A stretch of 64,000 nucleotides of DNA from Parapristionchus giblindavisi (GCA_943737045.1 CALSFV010000232.1:682001-746000), one strand, 5' to 3'; counted from the stretch's first letter, positions 11,215 through 28,912 are shown. Numbers and translations are program-made. Notes: a model not told the origin generated them from the sequence alone.

Positions 11215-12060
11215 AAAGCGAAGTCGCGATCCCAATCGAGATTGAATCGAATACTATCATTTGTCGAAAATTCCATTTACCGTATTTCTCCCTGAAAATA
11301 TATTACATGAAATTAATAGTTATTATTTAAAAACTTGTTATCGGTAAGTCCATGTCAATGCTGTTAATTACATAAAAAAGGTGAATAAATTCCAAACAAT
11401 ACGGTCGAAGCTCTATTATAACATGGACTAAATAAAAATGGTCAGTGCGAATTTTACAGAACATAATCAAAAAACTTCGAAAAATCAATAAGAAAATAGT
11501 AAGCGAGAAAGAAATATGAGACAAATCGTGAAAACATGCAGGCAAGACTCACGATTATCTGCTACGGAGCAAACAAGCGGAAATAGATAAAGGCATGATT
11601 AAAGTTCTATTAGCTTCACCTATTCACCTAAAGTTACCACGTAGAACAGTAAGTAATAAAAATGCAATAATATTAAAATTCATAATAATAATTTATGAGT
11701 TTACAAGAAAACACGGTATAGAATGAATAAATAATGAACCAATCAATATATAATGTGGTGAGGTAATGTAGTGTATGTACTGTTCATATCCTGTGCTTTT
11801 AGGAGCTAACAAGTTTTACGAAGCTTACGGTACATGTCCTAATCAATTTCATTTCAACCACATTGTTATAGTTTCAATCAATTAATCAATCAATTGATAT
11901 GAATAAATTGATTGATTGGGATAGTTTCATAAATGAAGATTAAGTCCAGAAATTTAGTTCAAAAAATTAATTTTCAACGGTCAGGACAGAATCATAAAAA
12001 GTTCGAGTGGAATTTATGTACATTACGATAATTAAACATAGCTTTTCCATGATTACTGTT
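11215..12060. repeat. Diverged segmental duplicate, copy 2 (partner 1-600)
   Basis: Matches 1-600 block by block in the same orientation and is expanded by extra AT-rich sequence (11640-11800). An inner small palindrome AATCAATCAATTGATATGAA occurs near 11883. Non-coding. Bases 12061-12630 that follow show no gene. Confidence 0.75.
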
Positions 12061-12631
12061 ATTATATTTAGTACCTTTTTCCTGGAAACCCGTGCAGGTC
12101 AGCTGCTAGTAGCCATCGCTTGTTAGAGTACCACAGGCTTCCTTTTTATACATTTATATTTCAAATTCGAAAAATCTCAACAAAAAAAACACGAGGGTCC
12201 CCTCCTTTAAAGCCGCATTCCAGGAAAAAAATTTTAGCATCCATCTGCAACCTTACGTTCACGTAAGCTCATAGAGAATTTCCAAAAATCACATACACAT
12301 CGTGGTAAGCTAATAAAGCTATGGAGGTGAAACGGATAACAATATAAAAGTGAGTGTGGTTGGAAGGGCATAAAGTAAAATCGCTCTCATAAGTGCATTC
12401 AATCGTAAATAAAGTGCTGCTTCTGATTTAATCTTGTACAGTATCAATGATCTTTCAAATTACCCATTAACTTGACAGAAACGATAAATATTTATGCGAG
12501 CAGGGGTTTTGTAAACATATTGCATCACATCAACAATTCGGTAATTTTATGCAAGCAAACTTTATTAGCTGCGACGAAATAGCTGGCAATTGTTGAACCG
12601 CAACTTATGTGGTGTTGTCGAAACCGAACAC

Positions 12632-12995
<364 letters not shown>

Positions 12996-14130
12996 GGGAC
13001 TTGTGGAAGGTGACAGGGGTTATTTATCGACTGCATCATTATAATTCTTGAACGATAAAAATGAAAGTAGTGGAGTAGAAAGCTTGAAAGCGCGAACACG
13101 TGAAAACATGATTAGTGGTTATGCTCCATACAGCAAACAATCTTACAATAAATAATTCAAGTTCCACTCTCTGGATACATGGATCACGCGGTGAAGTAGG
13201 TTCGAAGAGGAGATTAGGCCCTCCGGACTGAATTTGCCCTGAATTATCACTAGCCAAGCAGTGATCACCCACAGGACTTCGTGTGCCTTGAGTAATGGGT
13301 TGTACCTTTACCTTTTCTTTTACCATTCTCTTCGTCATTTATTCCCCATTCATCAATGACAGCTGTAATGCAATTTAGCATGATATTAACGACTTAGACG
13401 ATCTCTGAACCGACCTACAGTACATGTCGTAGTCTCTTATCTTTCCTTTTATTTCTCTATGACATAACCACAATTCACTGAATTTGTCTTTCTTCATGAG
13501 TCATTTACCTAATACAAAAAAGTTGGGATCATCCGCACAGTTTCCCAACTAGATCCAAAGTTAAGAAATTTTATTAAGTCTAAATTAACTCAAAAGACAT
13601 AAAAGTAGTTTTCTTCAACAGATTCATTCCAGGAAGACGTTTCTGTTCCCTGGAATTAAATTAACGTTACTTAAAATATACAAATATACTAGTGCAAATC
13701 ATGGATTTTCGCTTTTGTGGACGAATATTATAAATATAAAAATTGTCGATTAAAAAACGGGATGCTTCTCTTTCAGTGCAGTGCATGCTTATTATTTCCG
13801 GAAGAATGCCATGGAGCGGAGCAGAATTCGCCGCAAATCAATAACCTTAAAATCTTCACCCCCTGAAATCTTTACCTCTTCACGTCCATACATTTTGTCG
13901 TTTGCACTTGACAGCCCTCGAAATCAGGAAATGAATTAGTGTGGATGATTCTGTCATATCTCATATGTCGCACGACGCACTCAGTATGACACCGCTGTGG
14001 ATGACAGGTCAGAGGAGATACTACAGAGTTGTCTCTTGATTTAGGATATATTTGATGAGAAACTTTAAGTCGTCATCAGTTGAAAATCGTGATACTCAGT
14101 ATGTGCTATAGAACTTTTTTTCGAGGCACT
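12996..14130. other. Intergenic, nothing supported
   Basis: No convincing exon, RNA gene or mobile-element ends were found. Short open frames lack splice context and recognisable motifs. Confidence 0.45.
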
Positions 14131-14235
14131 ATGTCGGATGAGAACCATGAATAATAACCGACTGGATGATAACCAAAGACGAAGTATGCAAATGGTTATC
14201 ATCGAGTCTTATTCATCGGTTCTCATTCGACCTAG
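14131..14235. repeat. Short inverted repeat (hairpin)
   Basis: GTCGGATGAGAACCATGAAT and ACTGGATGATAACC pair imperfectly with GGTTATCATCGAGTC and ATTCATCGGTTCTCATTCGA. Arms of about 45 bases suggest a small MITE-like hairpin. Confidence 0.65.
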
Positions 14236-14297
14236 TGCCGATTTGGTTCCTAAGGAACTAATGACGAACGAACCACAGAGAAATAGTGATAAAGTCA

Positions 14298-14376
14298 CAC
14301 CCAAGCTATTTTTTCTCTCCGTTCTGGCAAGACTGCCTCCTGGACAAAGAAAGAAAGCATTGCCAGAGCGAAGAGT
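14298..14376. mobile_element. CACACCC/CTCTCCGC hairpin MITE, truncated
   Basis: CACACCCAAGCTA, then TCTCTCCGTTCTGGCAAG, then ACAAAGAAAGAAAGCATTGCCAGAGCGAAGAG. The right outer end is missing. Confidence 0.65.
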
Positions 14377-14754
14377 TCGTGCGTGCCTTAGTATCATCAC
14401 CCCACCATCGGTACTATACACTACCCAAGTTTGTTACGTTTGACACTTTTTATGTACTTTTTCAGCTGTAGTTTCATTTCATTTTTTCTCCATGTGTGCA
14501 GGAAACGATGCCACATTATACGTATCACTGTAAAGTATAAAAGCGCCCTGAAGCGACTCGTATTATAAAATATTTTAGATATATTGTAATCATAAATATA
14601 TTATACGTTGAGATCCCTTTATGTTGTATCACCATAACTGTCCTCTACTCATCCCTTTATCCATCCATTCTCTCTTTATCCTCTCTCGATATACGAACAA
14701 CGATATAGGCTCCCGCTTCCAGATTCAATTACTGGTGTGGCAAAGAGAAAGTGA

Positions 14755-15250
14755 GTGTATCTATCTCTCCCTCTTGGACCTCATCTCTCCCTCTCGCCTC
14801 GTCCATCTCCATGTTCCTCTCCCTCTCTCTCTACCTCTCTCTCTATCTCTATCTCTCTCTCCGTCCCCCCTCTCTCTCTATCTGACTCTCTCTACCTCTC
14901 TCTCTCTACTTCTCTCTCTCACTCTATCTCTCTCCATCTCTCTCTCTCTATCTTCCTCCCTCTACCTCTCCATCTTTTTCTCTCCACTCTCCTTAACTTC
15001 CTCCTCCCTCCAGGATGAAAGGGAGATTGTTTGGTATTATGTGGCTCCTTGTGATCATTGGGTAATTGCATTGCTCCACAGCCAAAAGGGGCCTGAGAGA
15101 TAGTAGGGAGAGAGGGAGTGGGAGAGGGAGAGAGAGAGAGGGAGGGAGAGGGAGAGAGAGAGGGAGGGAGAAGGAGAGAGAGAGGGAGTGGGAGGGTAAA
15201 GGGAGAGGGGGAGAGAGGGGAGGGAGAGGGAGAGGGAGAGGGAGAGACTC
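14755..15250. repeat. Polypyrimidine tract followed by polypurine tract
   Basis: About 14755-15010 is nearly pure CT on the plus strand (CTCTCTCTAC and CTCCCTC units). About 15105-15248 is nearly pure GA (GGGAGAGGGAGAG units). The two could pair with each other around the 100-base unique spacer, but each is also simple low-complexity DNA. Long open frames rich in Ser/Leu or Arg/Glu here are compositional. Confidence 0.9.
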
Positions 15251-15309
15251 CTTATCCCATCTCTTCCTCTCTAACTCAATGGTGTCTCCCATGGGAGAGA
15301 GCAGAGAGC

Positions 15310-16015
15310 ATCGGGTATACGGTAGATGAAAGGAGGAGATGGAGGAATGAAGAAAGATATACGGTAGTGCTGAAAGTTCAAAGATGAGGAATGAAAGATC
15401 AGCTATTAAAGATTCAATGTATCTGTTCTTCAGAGAAAAAAATCATTTCATAACCTCTGGTTAATGTCTCCTCTTTTCAAAAGCTGTTTGTTTTTTTGTA
15501 ACAAATTGATGAGACTGCACTGGTGCAACTTTTTTTAAATCTTCCTTTTATTTGCATTCCATTGCGCATGTTCCGCAACACGAGCCACAGGTAGTCCTGA
15601 ATATTATTCGTATCTACTTCCTTTTCTCTCTCATACGACATACGCAACAATACTCCTGAAACTTTACCTCTATCTAGCCAAACACTGCGAGATTCGACAC
15701 CGGAAACGGCATTTCACTCTTCTTTCGTGTTACTTTAAATTTCACTCTCTCCATTTTAGGCCGGAAGTCACTTTGCGCGCATCCACGACGGATCATGTTC
15801 TATTGTTTGAACAACATCGACAAGTTGGGAGAGGAAAGGGTGCCCTTCACCAATAAAGTATCAAGACATGCTTAATCGATGTTACAACTTCAATGTACTC
15901 ACGGTGTTCATATTGAATACTTTACAATTTCTTCTTTTGTTATCGCATATGTAGATGAGTAGTATTGTATAATATGGCCTAACATTTTGAAACTAATGCA
16001 TCATAAGCAGCATAA
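15310..16015. other. Intergenic, nothing supported
   Basis: No coding exon or element ends were seen. Confidence 0.4.
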
Positions 16016-17528
16016 CACGCGTGTCGCGTAAGGATCGAGACAAAATCATGGGGTGTCCGGACAAAATTTAACCCCTATTATATTTACTATTTTTGAATAG
16101 CCCTGACAGTGCCGGAAAAGATAGCGTTTCGATTTTTTGTCTAAGATCAATTTTGACGAAGATAGACGTCGTTCACTGTCGGATTTTGTGGAAACGTCTT
16201 GACTTTCACCCGCAATAGTTCGCTTTGGAATGGGAATAGCGAAAATATCATAGAGACATAAATTGTAGAAAATTCTCAGGAGAATCGAGATAACACAAGC
16301 AGAAATTACAAAATCGATTTTTCATCATCTTCTGTGGCGGAAAGCTGACGTTTGCACCACAAATCGAAAGTACAATTTTTTATTGGTTCAGATGATAGAT
16401 ATTGTGAAGCCGGATCGATTGATATATAGTTATTGGGGTCGAATCGTGACCGCAATATGAGTTTTTCCCAAAAAACGAGTCTGAAATCTCGGACTTAGCC
16501 GATTTCTCGCTCGAGAGATGGAAGAGTCACTTTGATCTAACCACTCGTCTCTCGCTGTTCAATGATATTTCTTGGTATTTCTGTACACTGAACTCGAAAA
16601 AATGTTGAAATAATGAATATCATAACTACAACCTATTTAAAAGAAGGAATTACTTTATAAACAATGTAAATACGAACAATAAACAATCCATCTATCAAAG
16701 ATGGAGTCAATTCAGGCCGCGATAGTCTCTCGAAGGAAACCATCCTCATCCTGCTTATCACTAATTATCTCATCAAAAATGAAGACTATTGTACATTAAC
16801 TATTCTTCTCCATATCGACTCCCTTGAGTCTTGGTCTTTTCTCATGGAGAGACCGTCGATTGACAGCGAAGTAGCACATGCTCGAGTTGAGGAGATGAGG
16901 TGGTGATTCAACAATATATTCAGGAAACAAGGAAACCCGTTCAAAACATTTAAAAAAATAAAGCACGTAAAACAAAAAAAAGTTGGTAAATCATTGATCG
17001 ACGAGAGAAGAGTGGGTAGATCAAAGTGACCCTTCCATCTTTCGAGCGAGAAACAAGTCCGAGATTTCAGACTCGTTTTTTGGGAAAAACTCATATTGCG
17101 GTCACGATTCGACCCCAATAACTACACATCAATCGATCCGTCTTCGCAATATCTATCATCTGAACCAATAAAAAATTGTACTTTCGATTTGTGGTGCAAA
17201 CGTCAGCTTTCCGCTACAGAAGATGATGAAAAATCGATTTTGTAATTTCTGCTTGTGTTATCTCGATTCTCCTGAGAATTTTCTACAATTTATGTCTCTA
17301 TAATATTTTCGCTATTCCCATTCAAAAGCGAACTATTGGGGGTGAAAGTCAACACTTTTCCACAAATTCCGACAGTCAACGGCGTCTATCTTCGTCAAAA
17401 TTGATCTTAGACAAAAAATCGAAACGCTATCTTCTCCGGCACTGTCAGGGCTATCCAAAAATGATTTAAACCAAATTTTCATTTTTTCATTGTCCGACAG
17501 TTGTATTGATCCTTACGCGACACGCGTG
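16016..17528. mobile_element. 1.5-kb inverted-repeat (foldback) element
   Basis: Left end CACGCGTGTCGCGTAAGGAT is mirrored by ATCCTTACGCGACACGCGTG at the right. After about 50 poorly matching bases, roughly 480 bases on each side (16085-16560 and 17010-17460) are near-perfect reverse complements, including GATCAATTTTGACGAAGATA. The unique centre (about 16560-17010) has no recognised domain. It is likely a non-autonomous DNA transposon. Confidence 0.88.
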
Positions 17529-17734
17529 ATAAACTATCACTATCAAGACATGGTGAATCCAGGTTCCATGTTTGATGCATTCACCGTGTTCATTATACTT
17601 TTACGATATCATGGTAATTCAGATATTTATCGAAACAGCACAAATCACATTCATACGATGACTTTTCAGGATCATCGAGTGGAATGATTGCCCCTTTAAA
17701 CGATTGATTAGTCTGGGCGTGATGAGGTTATTCA

Positions 17735-18180
17735 CAAGTGGGGGGGGGGGGTACTTCTATATTGAATAATTCCTCGTTCATCTTATTCTGATCAGCTATT
17801 GAAGACATACTAAATTACCCTACTTGAATACTTCATTACTTGATTAAAGTACATTATATCCTTCATTTGTTATTCTATAATATATACAATGAGTATACAT
17901 TTTTACTAAAAAAAATAACTACAACTTCAGCTGCATCCCCCCCCCGTTGTCAACGCCGTATATCCACCGTCCCTATACACTCTAGATAATGCTGCCAAAC
18001 CCCATAAAATCATCGTCGTATCTACCATCCGTTGGGGATATCGTCCCTCCTCACACAATAGTCATCCTATCTTTTGATGCGATTTGTCTTCCCCCATAAA
18101 CTTGTACGCGCTTCCGAACGAACACAAAAGGAGCATGATCATAGTGGCGGGGCCCAGCTGTGATATGACCCCACGGAATC
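17735..18180. other. Intergenic, with G- and C-homopolymer runs
   Basis: A run of 10 G near 17742 and of 8 C near 17938. No gene is supported. Confidence 0.4.
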
Positions 18181-18182
18181 AG

Positions 18183-18345
18183 TGCGGGAGGGGAGATAGA
18201 GGGAGAGATACTAGAGGGAGAGGGAGAGGGAGAGATCCTAGAGGGAGAGGGAGAGGATAGATCCTAGAGGGAGAGGGAGAGGGAGAGATCCTAGAGGGAG
18301 AGGTAGAGGGAGAGGGAGAGATCCTAGAGGGAGAGAATGCGCAAA
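18183..18345. repeat. Purine minisatellite GAGATCCTAGAGGGAGAGG
   Basis: Units built from GGGAGAGG and GATCCTAGA repeat about five times with variable length. A related GGGAGAGG cluster lies at 18484-18537. Confidence 0.9.
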
Positions 18346-18539
18346 AAGGCGTCCACTCTCTAGCTCAAGTGGTCGTACTCAGCGCCAGACTGGCAATTGT
18401 CAATTAGTTTCCTCCACGATCATAACATTATCGCAAGATATTGAAAGGATGATGATCAAATTGGATTGGGAAGATGAGACGATGGAGGGAGAGGGAGAGA
18501 ATAAAGGGAGAGGGAGAAGAAGAGGGAGAGGGAGGTTAG

Positions 18540-20165
18540 CTGACAGACGGATATGGGCAATACATGGATGTACACAGGTCAGGACATGGGCATATAAGTT
18601 CTTCAGTGAGAAAGGCGTACCGCTCTGTTGTAGTTCTTTTACAACATATTATTAGAATTGGTACCCTGGTCACCCTAGTCAGATCTGGACCAGCTCCTTG
18701 AAACATAGTTGATACAGGTTGGCTTGTGATTGACACAAGAATGAAGTCGAGCCAACAACCCCCTGCCTATCCGGGGAAGTGCTCCATCCGGGATTAACTT
18801 ATTTTTCGTTAGAACTGTTGTCGACTCATGGAACGATGTCTTTGACCTAAATTAATCTTCGTTTAAAACCGAATCAAAGGGAAATCTGTCACGAGTTTAT
18901 ACAATGTTGTTTCACAACTTCAGTACAAGAGTGTTAGTTTAATTCTTAAAGAATCAATGGTATTTATGGTCTACGACAAATAGCCACTCATTGACAGAAG
19001 AAAGAGAAGCGGTGTGGGCGACGAAGAGGCCACACTGCTTCTTTTTGAGAAGAACACTTTATGGTGTCTAGACGTAGCTGCCTAAACATCATAAAGCACG
19101 TTATGATTATATACTATAAAATGGCGAGGCACGATTCAGAATTTTCGTTTTTAAAATCGCTTGATCAATTTGTATTCCAATATATTGTCAAACGTTTTAT
19201 ACTCGCATCGAGAAGAGGTTAAAATAAATGTACCTGTTACTCGAAACAAGCATTCACGTTCTCCCTCTCAATTTTTAGCGAATTTTGCTAATCGATAACA
19301 TGACTTGTACCAGGGGAGTCCAAACTGAGCACTCACTTACTCAATTAACTCTTGATGACAGTCGAAAGTGTCATGATTTCTCGCCAGTCCTAAGGCACTT
19401 GAGTGTTCATTCGCCCGAGTGAACTCTCGAGAAATGGCAGTAGTATCTGGCGCAGTATTGCCCTGTCTACGAACTATCGATTTCTCTATTCACATCTGAC
19501 AAAGGATGTAATGAGGTTACTTTCCGAATAAACTTAAAATTCCAGGTTTAAGGTAATTTGAAACTCTCCGCTCTGGTCACACTCTCTCGCTTTTCTTTGT
19601 CTGCGATAGAGTATTGCAATTGAAGTGAGTTTAATAAGCTTGGGGTGTGAATTTAACCACGGATAAATGGAAATCCTAAAATTTCCTTCTAGAATGGGGT
19701 CAGTCATTCATTCATAACACATTTATCAAGAGTTCGATAGAGCGAAGGCTCAGGTGTGCATGGCGCCCCCAATTCCTGCTCTTGGCTACGCTTAAAAGTT
19801 TACCCTTGCCAAGAACTTTAAAAAGTTGTAGACGTTAAATAAGTTAGTGGAGGCTAGGAAGTTGGAAGGAAGGTAGTCACGTTGATGCTGACTACATGCG
19901 CCCTTTGTTCTAGCAGGAGATTGCAATATATATATTAGGCCACTTACCATACAATCAAAGTCAAGTGTTGCGTGCGAGAATCATAAAGTCACAAGGCACG
20001 CACTCTCTGATTGGCCCAATTCGTCCTATTCGTCAGAGGGGGCGGAGCCTGGACCCCGCCCCGTGGCCTCTCAAGAATGCCCCGAGGCGCAGGAATCAAG
20101 TCTCGAGTGGTAGTGGTGGTGTCCCGCCCCGATCTCTTGGATTACTGTAGTCGACTGGTAAGAAA
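18540..20165. other. Region upstream of the fax-1-like gene
   Basis: No coding exon was identified. A CTCTCCGCTCTGG hairpin element lies at 19555-19660. It probably includes the 5' control region of the gene starting at 20166, but no specific site can be defended. Confidence 0.4.
19555..19660. mobile_element. CTCTCCGCTCTGG hairpin MITE, decayed
   Basis: AATTTGAAACTCTCCGCTCTGG begins the left arm near 19555; the right end reads AAGCTTGGGGTGTGAATTTAA. The right inner arm is largely lost. Confidence 0.6.
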
Positions 20166-25530
<5,365 letters not shown>

Positions 25531-25539
25531 TTCCACCCC

Positions 25540-26180
25540 TTTATTGATTTTCTAATACCGTAATCTTGTCTGAATTCTAGTCGTTTCCCGAAAAGATTGC
25601 CTTTGTATTGATTGAAGATTTTATTGATTGACGTGAATTTCGCTGCCATATAATATTGTACGTAAAGCCTGAGGAGACATGGTTTCCGTGTCCTTGAGAA
25701 TCGTTAAATATATTCCATATTTTCGTTTTTCTTGGTCAAACATAAGAAATGTTCCGAAAAGAAATTATAGCAGTTTTAAGGTATTGAAAGCTCAAAAAAA
25801 ATTACTCTGCTTTTTTGAAAGAATTATTAAAATAACTCAAATCTATAGAAGAGAAAATCAACCGAACTAATAAGAATAGACTCCCATTTGTTTCGAAAAG
25901 ATTGTCAACTTTGAAGATGACTTTAAAGACGCGCAATTGTTTATACAAACCTCTAACGTGTCTCACATGCGCTGCACAAATCGTAAATGTTAGGTGACAT
26001 CAGGCTTAAATCAATCCAATGTCACAAGGGTAAAAATGCATACTGACCAGCGCATTGTCGTGAGTTCGAATCCCATAGTCAAACGATAATCGAATCAAAC
26101 GATAATCAACTTTTTCAATCATTCTCATATATCAAACGAAAAGGTAGATAAGTCCACTTTGGAGCGGATTCACATTGTCT
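25540..26180. other. 3' flank of fax-1 and tRNA-like fragment
   Basis: 25535-25690 is the stretch that reappears in the broken downstream copies (27540-27690, 28345-28400, 28970-29145). A B-box-like GAGTTCGAATCCC is at about 26062 with no clear A box. No coding exon. Confidence 0.5.
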
Positions 26181-26223
26181 CATGCAAAAAATAGTTTATT
26201 CTGAGCATACAATATTCAAGTGC

Positions 26224-26870
26224 TCAACCGAAGAATCGACCGAAGAATCGTCTGTTGAATCCTCGCCTTCTTCCCTTTGTTGTGGCCTTTGTGGCTCCTT
26301 CATCAGCTCCTGGAGCTCCATCGATAGCGCCCGTTGCTCCTGTAGGAGCTTCTGTTGGAGCTTCCGAAGATGGAGCCACAGTGGTTTTGGATGTTGTTTT
26401 GCGGCGGCGACACCATCTAAATGAGATAACGATAAGTTCTGATCAAAACTGTCCAACGATTGTCGCATCCACTTAATTGTTTAGCAATTCTGCCAACGTG
26501 ATCCATCAATTGCAGATATCGGGTAGTACATTCTTGAATTATTGTTGTTTTAATCATCTACCACTTTTCCAAGATGTGATAAACATTTATTTAACAATGT
26601 AAAAAATAAAGACTAAAAGGGAGCTAATAATCTCTACATTCTCTCACAGACAAAAAAAGCGAGAGAGCGTTGTCAGAGCGGATAGTTTTAAATTTGCTCA
26701 TTGTTTAAAGTTCACCTCTTATCAACAACGTGATGCTCTTCACTGAAGCCGGATGGACCGATGGAAACAGGACTTGGTTCTGGATATTGGGCAGATGATT
26801 CGGAGATGAAGGATAGAAGAGTCATGAGAAGAAGAGCAAGGAAGAGCTTCATGACGAAATTGATGTTCAT
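26224..26870 (-). CDS. Secreted peptide precursor with RRRGFNRRFFGRFFG tail, copy A
   Basis: Two exons, 26870-26716 and 26416-26224, join in phase to give 115 residues. Residues 1-28 form a signal peptide (two in-frame Met; hydrophobic LFLALLLMTLLSFI; cleavage near ESSAQ). A Pro/Ser-rich segment follows, then DKRWCRRRK, a Thr/Ala/Pro linker with APTEAP repeats, and a cationic C terminus RRRGFNRRFFGRFFG. The tribasic site and the terminal Gly would suit processing to an amidated aromatic peptide, or an antimicrobial-type peptide; both are inference. A near-identical paralog lies at 47283-47961 and a fragment at 28815-28911. The family is not one I recognise. A minus-strand AATAAA sits near 26190. 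Confidence 0.75.
26625..26712. mobile_element. CTCTC/GAGAG hairpin MITE in the precursor intron
   Basis: Left arm AATCTCTACATTCTCTCACAGACAA and right arm GTTGTCAGAGCGGATAGTTT. The equivalent hairpin sits in the same intron of the paralog (47700-47800), so it probably predates the duplication. Confidence 0.7.
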
Positions 26871-27284
26871 AATAATGCTAAGCATGCTTTTATACCGTGA
26901 CTTAGAATTGGTTTGATCAGCTTTCATGTTTCGCAAAACACAGAAAAGAGTTTATGAAAGCGAGAGAAGTAATAGAAAACAGATGAAAATTGTCCCATAT
27001 GTAACTTGCTATGAAAATTCCCTCATAACTTGATAGAAGAAATTCTTGATGCAATCATGCAATCATGTATTTAGCCATGAATATGGAATGTAATCGATAT
27101 GCAGAAGGTGTTCTTCCAATTTTCAAGCAGGCGGCAACAACGTTTCCGCGGATTGTATGCATTCAATCAATATTTTCCATTTCGATACAGAGAAAAATTC
27201 TGTCCGAGACGGAAGAATAAGAAATTGTCATAAATTCCGATTCTTCTGCACAAATTGTTGATAAGAGAAATGAATTTCAATCAC

Positions 27285-27330
27285 TCGCTATGCTACTGCA
27301 GCACTCTTTGCGAGTGTCGACCAAGCAAAA
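27285..27330 (+). pseudogene. Fragment of fax-1 exon 13
   Basis: CACTCGCTATGCTACTGCAG and CGAGTGTCGACCAAGC match bases within 25150-25197 of the fax-1-like gene with a few substitutions. The flanking exon is absent. Confidence 0.8.
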
Positions 27331-27423
27331 TCTGTTGGATCATATTATTGCTCCCCCTTTCGAGGACCAATCTGAAGCCATTCTCCCCGCACTATATCGT
27401 ATCCACAGTAAAACAAGAGCGTT

Positions 27424-27536
27424 GAAGGCATACCCCTAGATAAAACGAAACTCTCGCTCTGGCAAATGCCCTCTCGCTTTCTTTGTCTACGAGCGAGCTT
27501 TGTCAGAGCGGAGTGTCAAATTAGCGTGCCTTTAAA
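27424..27536. mobile_element. CACACCCC-type hairpin MITE
   Basis: GAAGGCATACCCCTAGAT at the left, ACTCTCGCTCTGGCAAATGC and TTGTCAGAGCGGAGTGTCAA as inner arms, GTGCCTTTAA at the right. Confidence 0.7.
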
Positions 27537-27539
27537 ATT

Positions 27540-27690
27540 TTCAGATCGTTCGACTCCGCCCCTTTATTGATTTTTTAATACCGTAATCTTGTCTGAATTC
27601 TTGTCTTTTCCCGAAAGCATTGCCTGTGTATTGATTGAATATTTTATGGATTGACGTGAATTTCGCTGCCGTAATATTGCACGGCTGCAC
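27540..27690 (+). pseudogene. Duplicate of the fax-1 3' flank
   Basis: ACTCCGCCCCTTTATTGATT, ACCGTAATCTTGTCTGAATT and GACGTGAATTTCGCTGCC match 25530-25655 downstream of the fax-1 stop. It is continuous with the exon-13 fragment upstream except for the inserted hairpin MITE. Confidence 0.8.
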
Positions 27691-27869
27691 AATGATAGTA
27701 ACTAAGAGGCTCTTGCCGGAGAAAAAAGTATCGCAAACTGAGTGATGATAAGCAGTAAAACATCTAGGTTCTCCCAGCGCGAAAGTTGACTACGGTATAT
27801 CTGGGCGCTCGACATAAAAACGCTTCTGACTAGACCTATCATCAAGTTTTACGATTCGCGAAACATGCT

Positions 27870-27938
27870 GAGATGGCTTAGTGGATAGTACTTTTGTCTA
27901 GCGATCCGAACCTCGTAGGTTCGAATCCCGCCCAGTGT
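27870..27938 (+). repeat. tRNA-like sequence (A and B boxes)
   Basis: A box TGGCTTAGTGG and B box GGTTCGAATCC both fit the Pol III consensus with normal spacing. The acceptor stem does not close (GAGATGG against CAGTGTA), so it is more likely a tRNA pseudogene or SINE head than a functional tRNA. Confidence 0.55.
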
Positions 27939-28344
27939 AAATCAACTTTGCCGATTTTTCGTAATGCAAGAGGCTTCAAGCCGAAGTTAAATGTAGGGAT
28001 TTCTCTTCATTGAACCGTTGTATGCCTTCCATCAAGCACTTGTTGACGAAGTATTGAGCGAGGACTTCGTGGGTTATTTTCATCTACTTTTTTTTCTGGA
28101 TTCTGTTTCTTGATAAACTATTCAAAAAGGATCAAGTGTAGCGGCTTTGATTCTGAAGAATGTCTTCAATAGCTAATCAGAAGAAGATGAATGAATAATT
28201 CTTCAAGTTTGAAGTGCCCCTTGTATGGGACCTCAGCACGCCCAGACTAATCAGTCGTTTAGCGGCAATCATTCCCTCACCGATTCATCATTCCATCATT
28301 ATTCATTCCATCACTCATTGTAAATTGTAAAATTGTAAACCGCT

Positions 28345-28402
28345 GTGTAAAGCCTGAGGAGACATAGTTTTGATTATAGTTAAATATATTCCATATATTC
28401 GT
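28345..28402 (+). repeat. Short duplicate of distal fax-1 3' flank
   Basis: AAAGCCTGAGGAGACATAGT and AAATATATTCCATAT match 25664-25718. Confidence 0.7.
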
Positions 28403-28814
28403 TTATCTACTGTCAAATATTGAAAAATATGCTGTATGGAATTTATACATGTTTTATAGGATTAAAGGCGCAGACGTTATTCTGCTTATTGATTACGGCG
28501 ACCAATAAAATTAAAGGTAGAATCGGAATCAATTTTGTAATTCAAACGGAAGAAAATTCGATTTTACCTTGGAAGAGATGATCCATTTCTTCTCCACGGA
28601 CAGATTTTTTTACTAGACAAATATTAGCATTGCATCATCATCGGTTCATTTCACAAAATACATTGCATCCGACGAAGAAACTCCCAAATCAATCGATAAT
28701 CAACATTTTTCTGGTTTTCTTATAGGTGAACAGAAAAAATAGATAAGCAAATCTAGAGCGGATCCACAATGTTTCATGAAAAAGGTTTATTCTGATCGAA
28801 GAATATTTAAGAGA

Positions 28815-28911
28815 TCAACCGAAGAATCGTCTGTTGAATCCTCGTCTTCTTCCCGTTGTTGTAGCCTTCGTGGCTCCTTCATCAGCTTCTGGAGCTCCAT
28901 CGAGAGCACCC
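28815..28911 (-). pseudogene. Truncated third copy of the RFFG peptide precursor exon
   Basis: Reads GALDGAPEADEG to GRRRGFNRRFFG and a stop on the minus strand, matching the 3' exon of copies A and B but lacking the last RFFG repeat. Its 5' part is replaced at about 28912 by a fax-1 fragment. No signal-peptide exon was found. Confidence 0.8.
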
Positions 28912-28912
28912 G

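Noticed and set aside
14621..15387. Ser/Leu-rich and Arg/Glu/Gly-rich open frames
   Set aside because: Low-complexity CT and GA tracts give stop-free frames on both strands.
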